A stretch of 64,000 bases of DNA, from positions 1 to 64,000 of the forward strand of contig JASGJG010000012.1 in NCBI GenBank assembly GCA_049840835.1, read 5' to 3'. Source of the stretch: JANLTX01 sp049840835. Lineage in GTDB: Bacteria; Armatimonadota; Armatimonadia; Armatimonadales; Armatimonadaceae. Each line of letters starts with the position of its first letter. Position 1 is the stretch's first letter. The position numbers and the translations under genes are program-made. The notes below the pieces were generated by a model that saw nothing but the letters and a program-made list of their open reading frames with translations, did not search any database and was not told the origin of the DNA. Of this stretch, positions 49,125 to 57,186 are shown one piece after another.

Positions 49125-49415
49125 TCAAGAGTGATACCACTTACGATCCTGATCGGGAACATACTCCCAGGAATCATCATTGAGAGCTAAAGAGTGATAA
49201 GCAATCTTCTTCCCATCTTCGATAGTAAAGTCTACCCAGGGCTTGCCATACTCATCAATATGGTCAATAGCCAGGAATTGCCCACGCTCCATTAGTGTAC
49301 TGTAAAGACCTATTAGCTCTCTGTCGTAGTTATCAAGTTCCTCGTTATAGTCAGAAGGAAGTCGCACTATCTTTACCAGGTCACCAACCTTTAAGTTCTT
49401 CCAGTTCTCATTCAC
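49125..49415 (-). CDS. small protein of unknown function
   Basis: The 96-residue protein starts best at GTG 49415, because GAGGTGA stands at ribosome-site distance; a GTG three codons earlier would place the site too close. The sequence NWKNLKVGDLVKIVRLPSDY suggests a small beta-barrel, followed by a mixed region (GQFLAIDHIDEYGKPWVDFTIEDGKKIAYHSLAL) rich in Tyr, Asp and Trp. It is AT-richer than its neighbours, which may point to recent gain. No family name can be given. Confidence 0.6.
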   Translation of the reverse strand: MNENWKNLKVGDLVKIVRLPSDYNEELDNYDRELIGLYSTLMERGQFLAIDHIDEYGKPWVDFTIEDGKKIAYHSLALNDDSWEYVPDQDRKWYHS

Positions 49416-49515
49416 CAGAATCACCTCAAGCTATCTACAGATGTCTAGTAGCATACTACCAACCTCAGTACATATGTTCCCAGCCTTGAAGGGGCCGAGA
49501 ATCGAGTCTGATTAG

Positions 49516-51363
49516 CTATTTCGCGCTCGCGAGGGCTTGCTGGCAGCGAGATAGACCTTCCTCGGCTTTCTTGCTGGCGAAGAGCTTAAGCGATGATTCA
49601 TACGCCCATTGTGCTTTTGCCCATCGCCCGTTGAGTTCAGAGACCTGGCCCAGAGCGAAGAGGGCATCGTAGTAGCGCAGAGGGATATTGCGCTGCTGCG
49701 AGTCATTGAATGCCCAACCGGTGAAGAGGTTTTGCAAGCGAAGCTGCGGCCATATCTTTTCGTTTTCCGCTGCCACGGTCGCTACCGGTGGCTCCGTGCC
49801 CGGCAGAAACAATCGCTCGCCGATTCCCCATGGTGCTCGCACAAACGGTTGCATCAACTGGTCTCGCGAAGGAAACCCACCCAGTGGGAGCTTGTCGGAG
49901 CGCGGGTCTGCCACAAACAGCACCGGCTTACCGGATTTCAGCGCCTGATTCACCAGGTCGGTGACCAGTTGCCCACTTACTATCTGTTCCTTGCTAGCAC
50001 TGCCCAGAATTGTAGTAGCGCCCGCCCACTGCTTTTCCACATGGTTTCGGTACCAGGGCATTTCATGGTAAAGCGTGCCGAGCAGAAGGTCCGGGTTGAC
50101 CACAGTTACGTCAGGGCGTTTCCCCTTTACGTACTGCTGATACCAGAGGGAGAAAGTAGACGCGGACCCACCGATAACCAGCGCGTCTTTCGGGGCGGAG
50201 GTTAGAATGTTCTCTGAATAGTCTGCCTCTAGGTAATTGCCGCTCTTATCTGACCCTGCCCAGTTCAGTCCCACAGAGAGTAATGGTAGAGCCATTGCAA
50301 CGATGCCTACTGGTAGTGCGCGCATCCGGAACCGCTCGGTAAGCCAGCGCCCACCTGCCGCCAGAAATAGTGCTGACATGGCATAGCAGGGAATGTAGTA
50401 GACATAGACATCCATGATGGAGTAGCCCAGCCCGTACACAACCAGAAGCAGCCCGATAAATACCCCCAGTCCGGCAAAGGCTCGTGAGCGTCCTCCCTCT
50501 TGCCAGAGAGACCACAGGCCCAGTGGGGCCAGTAGTAGCAGCCAGCTAAACTGCGCGCCATAAAGGGAAACGAACTCACTCACCCGGCCTTTGAACTCCG
50601 CACCGGTCATAGAGAACATAAGTCCTCGATACTGCGCCCCAGAAACATGCTCTACTAACCGCTTCGCGTCTTTCGGCTCTCCCCAGAGCACGGGTGAGTG
50701 GGAGTTGTTCGCCACTATAGGCAGATAAGCATAGAGTGAGAGCGGCAATAGAAACAGCCCTATCAGCCCCAGCAGAGTCTTGCCTTCGCGCAACAGGGTC
50801 TTTCGGCGCACTAGTACCAGAGTCAGAAAGCCTGGTAGAAGCACCGCCATGGTCATGTTGTTGGTAAGCGAAAGCCCATAGATGAAAGCCAGAACTCGCA
50901 ACAGGCGATTGTTCTCCGGTTCCTGCCACCAGAGCGCGGTGAGATACAGGCAGCTAAACAGAAAGAGCGCGGTTAGGGCGTAGACCTCGCAGGAGAGACA
51001 CTGCTGCCAGAAGGTAGCGGAAAACGCAAACAACAGAGCGCCCGCGGCACACCAAACTCTGTTGCCCAGTAGAACCTGTGCAAAGCGGTAGAACATACCT
51101 ACGGCAGCGGCTCCGCAGAGCGCGGTCAGGATATTGATGCGCAGAGCCGGTTCCGCAATCACCGGAGCCAGTAGTTCTAGAAACAGCCGCCCCAGAAGGG
51201 TGAAGAGTGGGTAGCCCGTGGGATGCGGAATCCCCCAGGTAGTCATAGCCGTCAAAAAATCGCCATCGTCGCCCGTATACACGGTCCGACATAGCGTGAG
51301 GCCATAAACAAGAAACGCTACCAGAGAGAGCGCAAGCGCAATCCAGCGGTCCGGACGTACCAT
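49516..51363 (-). CDS. DUF2723 membrane protein (glycosyltransferase-like)
   Basis: The 615-residue protein opens with TLCRTVYTGDDGDFLTAMTTWGIPHPTGYPLFTLLGR, the hallmark of DUF2723. About ten membrane helices follow, then a soluble C-terminal region (about 380-615) with helical TPR-like repeats (RYYDALFALGQVSELNGRWAKAQWAYESSLKLF). The family resembles protein O-mannosyltransferases and uses lipid-linked sugars on the outer face of the inner membrane. Two aspartates (GDDGD) in the first loop fit the catalytic site of such enzymes. It follows two prepilin-like genes on the same strand and may glycosylate them or an exported polymer; that link is speculative. Confidence 0.88.
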   Translation of the reverse strand: MVRPDRWIALALSLVAFLVYGLTLCRTVYTGDDGDFLTAMTTWGIPHPTGYPLFTLLGRLFLELLAPVIAEPALRINILTALCGAAAVGMFYRFAQVLLGNRVWCAAGALLFAFSATFWQQCLSCEVYALTALFLFSCLYLTALWWQEPENNRLLRVLAFIYGLSLTNNMTMAVLLPGFLTLVLVRRKTLLREGKTLLGLIGLFLLPLSLYAYLPIVANNSHSPVLWGEPKDAKRLVEHVSGAQYRGLMFSMTGAEFKGRVSEFVSLYGAQFSWLLLLAPLGLWSLWQEGGRSRAFAGLGVFIGLLLVVYGLGYSIMDVYVYYIPCYAMSALFLAAGGRWLTERFRMRALPVGIVAMALPLLSVGLNWAGSDKSGNYLEADYSENILTSAPKDALVIGGSASTFSLWYQQYVKGKRPDVTVVNPDLLLGTLYHEMPWYRNHVEKQWAGATTILGSASKEQIVSGQLVTDLVNQALKSGKPVLFVADPRSDKLPLGGFPSRDQLMQPFVRAPWGIGERLFLPGTEPPVATVAAENEKIWPQLRLQNLFTGWAFNDSQQRNIPLRYYDALFALGQVSELNGRWAKAQWAYESSLKLFASKKAEEGLSRCQQALASAK

Positions 51364-51393
51364 ACTCTGTAGTTTCGGCAGAAGCTGGTAGTT

Positions 51394-51741
51394 TTAATAG
51401 CCGCGCAGATTATGAGCGCCCCCAAAGTTACATATGGCTTCTTCATTCCCTTTCCCAATCGTATAGGTACCATTGGAGGGGCATTGGGGGTTTTCTTTGA
51501 TATAGCTGCTCGGTCCAATAATATTGGACTCACTGATGCTCACAGAGCGAGGCAGATTATAGTCCATCATGTACTGGTCTTTGGCGACCTCTATCACACG
51601 GAGATTCTGCGCGCAGCTCTTGGCACGTGCTGTTTCACGAGCGCGAACGAAGTTCGGGGCGGCCAGGCTTACTAACATCCCGATGATCAGCACCACGATC
51701 ATCATCTCAACAAGAGTAAAAGCCTTTATTTTTTTTTGCAT
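51394..51741 (-). CDS. type II/IV pseudopilin-like protein
   Basis: The 115-residue protein has the prepilin signature KAFTLVEMMIVVLIIGMLVSLAAPNFVRARETARAKSC, with the cleavage glycine replaced by the residues just before FTLVE. The mature domain is short (about 80 residues) and ends in a Cys-containing loop. Pseudopilins form pili or secretion filaments after processing by a prepilin peptidase. A GGAAGG ribosome site precedes the ATG. It is a tandem paralogue of the next gene upstream, 33 bases away. A peptidase or pilus motor is not in the window. Confidence 0.88.
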   Translation of the reverse strand: MQKKIKAFTLVEMMIVVLIIGMLVSLAAPNFVRARETARAKSCAQNLRVIEVAKDQYMMDYNLPRSVSISESNIIGPSSYIKENPQCPSNGTYTIGKGNEEAICNFGGAHNLRGY

Positions 51742-51774
51742 GCGAGTAAACCCTTCCTTCGTGCTGCGGCTTTT

Positions 51775-52125
51775 TTATTGCAGCACGTGTGTTCCACCAA
51801 CGCTGCACGCGGCTGTGGTATTTCCCGAGCCAATCGTGTAGGTTCCTTGAGAGGGGCATTCGGGCATATTTTTGAGATAGCTGAGAGGTCCAACAACATC
51901 GGTCGCGTTTACCGTTACGTTTCGTGGCAGATTGCGGTCCATTAGAAACTGGTCCTTGGCCGATTCGAGCGCTCTCAGATTCTGCATACAGGTCTTGGAT
52001 CGTGCATTCTCACGAGCCCGAACAAAGTTCGGCACCGCTATCGTGATGAGAATAGCGATGATGCCAGTGACAATCAACACTTCTATTAGTGTAAACGCCT
52101 GTTTTCTTCGGTGATCTGCCCTCAT
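51775..52125 (-). CDS. type II/IV pseudopilin-like protein (tandem paralogue)
   Basis: The 116-residue protein has the same plan as the preceding pseudopilin: KQAFTLIEVLIVTGIIAILITIAVPNFVRARENARSKTCMQNL, then a conserved ALESAKDQFLMDRNLPRNVTV and a Cys loop (MPECPSQGTYTIGSG). The two proteins are close paralogues from a local duplication. A strong ribosome site (AGAGGAAA) precedes the ATG. Together they could build one filament from two subunits. Confidence 0.88.
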   Translation of the reverse strand: MRADHRRKQAFTLIEVLIVTGIIAILITIAVPNFVRARENARSKTCMQNLRALESAKDQFLMDRNLPRNVTVNATDVVGPLSYLKNMPECPSQGTYTIGSGNTTAACSVGGTHVLQ

Positions 52126-52211
52126 GGTTTCCTCTTACATGTGGGATTGTCGGCACCGCTGAAATTTGCAAACAGGGAAAATAGGTTGCAACACGAAAAC
52201 CAGCGTAATTA

Positions 52212-53306
52212 TCAGTTACGACCGGGAACTATACGGGCAGAAATGCGAGTCCGATTCTCAGACTGCACCTGAAGCCGGGCAACTTTGAGCCCTTCGAGGT
52301 CTCGGGCAAGCTGCGGAACGGCATCGGAATAGACCTCTAACTCCCAGCGTACTTTGCCCTGTGCGAGTCCTCGGCGGGTCACGCTCTGCACACCACCTAG
52401 CGCTCTTAAAGCATCCTCAATCTTCGCGGTCTGAGTCGCTCCTGAGATTCCGCTGATTTCCAATGCCACGGTCTGTGACAGCGAAGCGGGCAGTACCAGC
52501 AATGACTCTACCAATCGAGGAGCTATATTGCGCGCGGCGGCAGCCACAGATTCTCCTGCCGCTGTATCCGGGTCTATATGCACCTCGGTTTCCGAAGCGC
52601 TGAAGGCCGCTACTGTCTCTCCAGCACGGATGGCCTTTATGGTCAGGTCGCCGCGAATAGAGTGCATGGTCATCGGCCCGGCAGCAGTGCGCAGGTTCTC
52701 GGCATGTACCCGCTTCAGCTTCGGAGTCAGTACCACGGAGACATCGGCTTCTTTTGGATTGGCGGTGACCACGAACCCGGCGCGGGATAGTTCCTCTTCT
52801 AGAGAAGCCATCGCAGTATCGCAATCACCGGGCGTGGTGCCCCAAGCTTCTACCACAGAAATCCGCCAGGCACGGGTCAGTCCCAGGGTCTTGAGTTGCT
52901 TTGCCAGTGGTTTGAGCGATACCAGTGCCCGAAGGGTCACCCGGACCTCTGTGGGAGTGACTTTTTCGGAAAGAACTTCCTGAAGTGTAGCGAACCCTTC
53001 GGCGCGTGTGGTCACTTCATCACGCACTAGCTGATAATTCGCGGTGAGGGTGTGGGCGGAGACATAGATACCCAGCGCCTTCTCTACCGCATTCCGAAGC
53101 GCCTGAGACTGCGCGGCCTTCTTTGCCTGGAGTATAGCCGCCTGCGGGCTATCCGCGTTGAAAGGAATCGCCGCGCGCCCTTCTGCCACGACTTCGCGAG
53201 TCTCTACTGGAGCCACACTGGCCCGCACAGGAGCACGAGCCTCATCTTGCTGCGCCAGCACAGGGGTACCTATTATCAGTATTACCGCCAACCAGAGTGG
53301 TCTCAT
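52212..53306 (-). CDS. exported FlgT N-terminal-like protein
   Basis: The 364-residue protein has a signal peptide (MRPLWLAVILIIGTPVLAQ). The first domain (about 35-140) matches the FlgT N-terminal/LPP20 type: VAEGRAAIPFNADSPQAAILQAKKAAQSQALRNAVEKALG, then TEVRVTLRALVSLKPLA. A second region (about 150-280, WRISVVEAWGTTPGDCDTAMASLEEELSRAGF) and a third (LQTVALEISGISGATQTAKIEDALRALGG) are alpha/beta. FlgT assembles the flagellar H ring in the outer membrane of Vibrio, but no flagellar gene is in the window, so a different envelope role is likely. Its ATG overlaps the upstream TGA as ATGA. Confidence 0.72.
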   Translation of the reverse strand: MRPLWLAVILIIGTPVLAQQDEARAPVRASVAPVETREVVAEGRAAIPFNADSPQAAILQAKKAAQSQALRNAVEKALGIYVSAHTLTANYQLVRDEVTTRAEGFATLQEVLSEKVTPTEVRVTLRALVSLKPLAKQLKTLGLTRAWRISVVEAWGTTPGDCDTAMASLEEELSRAGFVVTANPKEADVSVVLTPKLKRVHAENLRTAAGPMTMHSIRGDLTIKAIRAGETVAAFSASETEVHIDPDTAAGESVAAAARNIAPRLVESLLVLPASLSQTVALEISGISGATQTAKIEDALRALGGVQSVTRRGLAQGKVRWELEVYSDAVPQLARDLEGLKVARLQVQSENRTRISARIVPGRN

Positions 53307-54640
53307 CGCAGACGTTCCACACCTAGCCCGGTTACCAATCGCCCGCGCAGAGTGCGATCCTCGCCATCTTTCAACCGAGCATCACAGGTACGAGGCCGTA
53401 CACGGGTCACAGTGAGTTTCACCCAGGCGCCGCTCTCTAGCCGCACACGCAGAGTATCTCCTACCGCGACATCGTCACTGGCTCCAAGCCCTATGAGAAG
53501 CTGGTCGCCATCCACATCTAATATCTTTCCGGCGGGTTGGGCTTTCACTGACTCGGCGGCAGGCAGGGTGCTGGGCAGAATGGCTCCAGCTTTCAGCGCA
53601 CCTACGGCCTGCTCCAGCACAGCATCTACAGCATCGGAAAGCAGAAAATCCGGCGCACCTGCCTGCTCCCCATCGCGACCGCGTGGCTCACCGGGAGTGG
53701 AGTCCTCGCCAATAGTGGTAATCGTTCGGCGTCCACTCGCGGGTTGATCGCCTTTTTCGGTGGTCTCAAACGGAGTTTCCCAGAGCACCAGGCCATCGGC
53801 CAAGTCTACCAGGCGCATACTGCCGCGCAGACTCAGGGTGCCGCTTGCTCCGGCGCCGACTCGCCACTGCACCGGGCGAGTGCGGCGCTCGCGCTCCCAG
53901 TCACGCATACGCACCTGCCAGGCGGGTAGAGCACGGGTCTGGTAGTAGTACATCTCTTCCCGGTAGTCGTCCGGATCTTTCAGGCTGCCACGCCCGGCAA
54001 GGGCTTCTAAGAGTCCGCGAGTCTTGGGGTGGTCGGTCTCGACCGGCAGCTTGTAGCGCGACGGTTCCAATGGACGACGCGGAGCGGGCGGCATCTTCGG
54101 GGTGATTCGCTCGTAGCGCCCCTGAAAATCCGTGCTGCCATTGCTTTCTTCCACATCTACAATCAACAGAGCATCTGCAGCGGCAAGCTGACGGATTCGG
54201 GCACGATCCGCGCCTTTTGTAATTCCTGCCTGCCCCAGCGCCAGCTCCGCCAGGATATTCTTCAGACCATCGCGCTCCAGCACTTCGAAGGCATCCAGGC
54301 TACGCAGACCACTGGCGGTGCGGCCAGCGAGCATATCGGCCAGCTTCTGGGCAAACGGGTCTCTCCCCAGCCCGCTGACAGCGATGCGACGGACTCCAGT
54401 GAGGTCTCGGGCGGAGTGCAGCACTGTGGCCTTCTCACCCAGCCGGTCAAAAGCGACGCCCTTACGAACGACCTCTTCCACCGAAGCAGCACCGGGACCA
54501 CAGATAAATGTGCGCACACCACCGCCCGGCTTATCTTCCTTCCAGCCAATGGTGTCGCCACGGCGAGCGGTCTGGCGCTCCACAGACTCGCGAATCGAAG
54601 CAGGAAGTGGTGCGGAGCGGTCGATGAGCAGCCAGCTCAT
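53303..54640 (-). CDS. CsgG/FlgT-like envelope protein, C-terminal ORF of a possible frameshifted gene
   Basis: The 445-residue product has a CsgG-type core: VRRIAVSGLGRDPFAQKLADMLAGR near residue 84, LDAFEVLERDGLKNILAELALGQAG and AADALLIVDVEE. A small SH3-like barrel close to the end (GKILDVDGDQLLIGLGASDDVAVGDTLRVRL) recalls the FlgT C-terminal domain. It has no signal peptide. Its first 36 codons overlap the preceding ORF in another frame, and a stop lies nine bases before its ATG. It may be the continuation of that ORF after a frameshift; if separate, its export is unexplained. Downstream it is coupled to the FlgT N-like gene. Confidence 0.7.
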   Translation of the reverse strand: MSWLLIDRSAPLPASIRESVERQTARRGDTIGWKEDKPGGGVRTFICGPGAASVEEVVRKGVAFDRLGEKATVLHSARDLTGVRRIAVSGLGRDPFAQKLADMLAGRTASGLRSLDAFEVLERDGLKNILAELALGQAGITKGADRARIRQLAAADALLIVDVEESNGSTDFQGRYERITPKMPPAPRRPLEPSRYKLPVETDHPKTRGLLEALAGRGSLKDPDDYREEMYYYQTRALPAWQVRMRDWERERRTRPVQWRVGAGASGTLSLRGSMRLVDLADGLVLWETPFETTEKGDQPASGRRTITTIGEDSTPGEPRGRDGEQAGAPDFLLSDAVDAVLEQAVGALKAGAILPSTLPAAESVKAQPAGKILDVDGDQLLIGLGASDDVAVGDTLRVRLESGAWVKLTVTRVRPRTCDARLKDGEDRTLRGRLVTGLGVERLR

Positions 54641-55190
54641 CCGCGTGGCTCAGGCGGGCTTTCTCCCAATCTGCTACAGGGATGACAGCAGCGCGCTTGT
54701 TGGTCAGCAAGCGCGAAGCCGCTTTGGTATCTATACCCACAGGCACCACAGCGAGTGAGCGCACTTTTCGGCGTAGGGGCTCCTTCGGCAGCTCGTGCAG
54801 ATTCCGGAAGTCGTAAACCGCCTGCCGGAGCCAGAGGGCATCTGGTGCAGAAAGGGTGACCCAGGTTTCTTTTTTATTAGGGCGCTCTACCGAGAGAACG
54901 AGCTCATCATCGGCGATATCCGGGTCAGGCTCTGTCTGCCACTGCCGGTTCACCAGGCGCACCAGTACAGTCGCGCCGTCCCCTGCTGTCAGTTCGGAGA
55001 GCAGCACTCGCTCCCGATTCTTCGGACGTGTGCCGGAGAGAAGCAAGTCGGCCAGAGCCTCATCGCCATCGGTCACACCGACGCGGACACTGGCCTTATC
55101 AAAGAGACGCAAGGCCGCATCGTCCGCATGTGCGGTCGATACGGCCAGCGCGATGGCAGCGCCACTGAGCAGCAAGGGAGCAGAGCGCAT
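54531..55190 (-). CDS. exported protein upstream of the CsgG-like ORF, possibly its N-terminal half
   Basis: The 219-residue product has a signal peptide (MRSAPLLLSGAAIALAVSTAHA), then a beta-rich domain (TVLVRLVNRQWQTEPDPDIADDELVLSVE). Near residue 145 it has VRSLAVVPVGIDTKAASRLLTNKRAAVIPVADWEKARLSHAD, which reads like the start of a CsgG-type domain. Its last 37 codons (HRPLRTTSCFDSRVCGAPDRSPWRHHW) look like noise, and the true coding frame appears to move to the ORF that starts at 54640. Either the two genes overlap by 110 bases or one base was lost or gained near 54630-54645. Confidence 0.6.
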   Translation of the reverse strand: MRSAPLLLSGAAIALAVSTAHADDAALRLFDKASVRVGVTDGDEALADLLLSGTRPKNRERVLLSELTAGDGATVLVRLVNRQWQTEPDPDIADDELVLSVERPNKKETWVTLSAPDALWLRQAVYDFRNLHELPKEPLRRKVRSLAVVPVGIDTKAASRLLTNKRAAVIPVADWEKARLSHADELAAHRPLRTTSCFDSRVCGAPDRSPWRHHWLEGR

Positions 55191-55200
55191 GGGTGTTTTA

Positions 55201-56307
55201 CTATCTTACCGGGTCGCAGAGGAAGATAACGCGGGTCTTTTCAAAGAACCGGTCACGCTTGTTCGCGCCTAGAATCCGCTCCGCATCATCGTAGCTTACC
55301 ACCGGGTCGGTGCCGCCACGCTCAAAGCGAATGGCCTTCACTATCAGCGGATGGCTTCCGGCACGCTTGGAGCGCAGGGCATCATACATAGAACGTGGGT
55401 AGCCCACGATTCCGGTCTCTATCGCAAAATCCGGATCCACACGCACGGTACCGTAAAGCTCACGCCCAGTAGCATCGTAGAGCTTGGGTGCTAGCATGGC
55501 ACGGAGGTTCAGCCCCCGGCAGTCAACGATAATGGCAGAAAACGGTCCCTGGTCATCCATAGGCGTCAGGCCAGCTTCTACATTGGGGCGAACAATCGGC
55601 TTCACGCGTGGCACACTGGCAATCTGAATCGCGGGCTCTTTTGGCTCTCGGAAGTTATCACCGGGATTCGGCTTCAGGCGGACGCGCTCAGCGGGAATCG
55701 GAGGGCCGGGAGTGATGATATCGGGCACATCGTTGTCACGATCAGGCAGCGGACGACGATTCGGACGCTCACGCGGCTCATGACGCTCAAAGCGTCCGCC
55801 CCGCTCCTGTTTCTCTCGCATCACCTCGGGAAGAACCGCTTCGGCAATCGAGCCAGGACCATAGAGCGGGAGTTCCACGGTGACTTCAGCAGTCCCATCG
55901 CGCTGGAACTTCTCGGCAATCACTCGGGGAGACTGCAGCATAGCGGAGACTTTGGTCTCTATGGTGTCGTTCTCCAGCACATAGTTCTTGACTTTGGTAG
56001 TGCCCGTCACCTGCACGGAGCTAACCGCCATAGCCAGGTTGCGCAGGGCATCGGCTCGGGCCGCGCCCATGGCCATTAGCTTTGCCTGCCCCGGATTGAA
56101 GGAATTGGAAGGCGCCGCACCGTAGCCGGTGGCTTTCACCACCCCGGCATTGTAGTTAATACGCCCTTTTCCATTGCTGACCGTATCCACGAGCGGGTCG
56201 TGATCCACTTCCCCCGCTACTGCCATAGTGGACACACTCATCGTGATCCCTACTGCACCTAGCAGCAACGTCGCGGCCAGAACTATACCGGATGTACGAA
56301 ATTTCAT
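55201..56307 (-). CDS. exported LPP20-like protein heading the FlgT/CsgG cluster
   Basis: The 368-residue protein has an N-terminal signal sequence (about 1-31). An LPP20-like domain (about 50-160) follows: GRINYNAGVVKATGYGAAPSNSFNPGQAKLMAMGAARADALRNLAMAV, with VTVELPLYGPG at its end. Next is a Pro/Arg-rich linker (about 170-240), then a C-terminal region (about 245-368, SAIIVDCRGLNLRAMLAPKLYDATGRELYG) typical of LPP20/FlgP-like envelope proteins. A strong ribosome site, GAGGAGAG, stands before the ATG. It is the first gene of the cluster and probably works in the outer membrane or periplasm with the downstream FlgT/CsgG-like proteins. Confidence 0.75.
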   Translation of the reverse strand: MKFRTSGIVLAATLLLGAVGITMSVSTMAVAGEVDHDPLVDTVSNGKGRINYNAGVVKATGYGAAPSNSFNPGQAKLMAMGAARADALRNLAMAVSSVQVTGTTKVKNYVLENDTIETKVSAMLQSPRVIAEKFQRDGTAEVTVELPLYGPGSIAEAVLPEVMREKQERGGRFERHEPRERPNRRPLPDRDNDVPDIITPGPPIPAERVRLKPNPGDNFREPKEPAIQIASVPRVKPIVRPNVEAGLTPMDDQGPFSAIIVDCRGLNLRAMLAPKLYDATGRELYGTVRVDPDFAIETGIVGYPRSMYDALRSKRAGSHPLIVKAIRFERGGTDPVVSYDDAERILGANKRDRFFEKTRVIFLCDPVR

Positions 56308-56379
56308 AGCAGCATATCTCTCCTCGGTACTATGACGACACGCCCCGCCGAATCGTGACAGATATTTCTGTCAACCTTT

Positions 56380-56781
56380 TTAAGGGAATAAACCTAGCTG
56401 AATCCAGAACAAGCGCCCGGTCAGTTGCGAGGCTCGGTTCATCTGGAGCCGAGTAACTGTTGCTCTCCCAGTCGGAGTCAGCCCACGTATTTCTAGACTG
56501 CCAGATTCAAAGGAAAAATGCTCGTCCCATAGGTCTATTCGCGGATGAAATAAGGGTACATCCTCACCAGACTCCGGATCTATCGCATGCGTAAAATTGC
56601 TCTTATGCCCATTACAGGAGCGGCAGGAAAGCGCAAAGTTAGCCAGATCATCTGTTCCATTCCTCGTAATTGGAATAATGTGCTCTACTTCGAACGGAAA
56701 GTTGAAAATCGCTTCGGGTGCACGGCAATACTCACAACGCCGCTCTGCCCTTATGGCGACTGTAGGGTAATGTGGATTCAC
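56380..56781 (-). CDS. HNH endonuclease
   Basis: The 133-residue protein carries a compact HNH domain. It has CEYCRAP near residue 17, FEVEHIIPITRNGTDDLANFALSCRSCNGHKSN near 32-60, with the two CxxC pairs binding structural zinc and the His-Asn-His set at the active site. The C-terminus (FSFESGSLEIRGLTPTGRATVTRLQMNR) also fits small HNH proteins. The start is GTG overlapping the previous TGA (GTGA), so translation is coupled to the upstream small gene. Such proteins can be mobile, restriction-like or toxin-like; nothing else of a defence system is here. Confidence 0.88.
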   Translation of the reverse strand: MNPHYPTVAIRAERRCEYCRAPEAIFNFPFEVEHIIPITRNGTDDLANFALSCRSCNGHKSNFTHAIDPESGEDVPLFHPRIDLWDEHFSFESGSLEIRGLTPTGRATVTRLQMNRASQLTGRLFWIQLGLFP

Positions 56782-57125
56782 GCTGCCTTTTGCTGGAGAG
56801 CAGCCTCAGCACGACGTGCTGTAGCTAAAATCTCCTTATCAATCAACTGCTCCATCTCTTGTAGCTCGTCGCTGGTGAGCGGGGCATCCTCTCCCTTATG
56901 TCGTGCTATGAGCACTTGTAGACGCTGATATTCATTCTGAGTAAAGAAGCTATCCGAAGCACCTCGTCGAACAAGAATCAGTGGCTCAGTGGTATCCCCA
57001 ATTTGATTCAACAAGGCATCTAAAGCAGTCCCCAGAGTAGGACCTTCTGCACAAATTCCATCCTGGCTGGCTTCGTATACAGACGCATCAGCTCCTTCAC
57101 GACGGATGACAATTACATGGCCCAT
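56778..57125 (-). CDS. small protein coupled to the HNH endonuclease gene
   Basis: The 115-residue protein begins MGHVIVIRREGADASVYEASQDGIC, with GPTLGTALDALLNQIGD, and is helical and charged later (LIARHKGEDAPLTSDELQEMEQLIDKEILATARRAEAAL). The N-terminal part resembles HicB-like small beta-alpha proteins, and the tail could be a dimerising helix. This recurs as the partner of small HNH proteins in other genomes as far as I remember, but it has no assigned function. A partner or inhibitor of the nuclease is possible, not shown. Confidence 0.65.
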   Translation of the reverse strand: MGHVIVIRREGADASVYEASQDGICAEGPTLGTALDALLNQIGDTTEPLILVRRGASDSFFTQNEYQRLQVLIARHKGEDAPLTSDELQEMEQLIDKEILATARRAEAALQQKAA

Positions 57126-57169
57126 AGTTTCACTAAAAATGATACCGCGAAAAACGCCTCTTTTCGGGC

Positions 57170-57175
57170 TACACT
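57170..57175 (+). promoter_or_regulatory. putative -10 box (TACACT) of the DUF1573 gene
   Basis: TACACT ends 11 bases before the ATG at 57187, giving a leader of only a few bases. Confidence 0.35.
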
Positions 57176-57186
57176 GAGCTTTAGAG

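Noticed and set aside
56380..57125. Defence island or toxin-antitoxin system around the HNH gene
   Set aside because: Only the two coupled genes are present, with no methylase, restriction partner or integrase, so a defence label is not supported.
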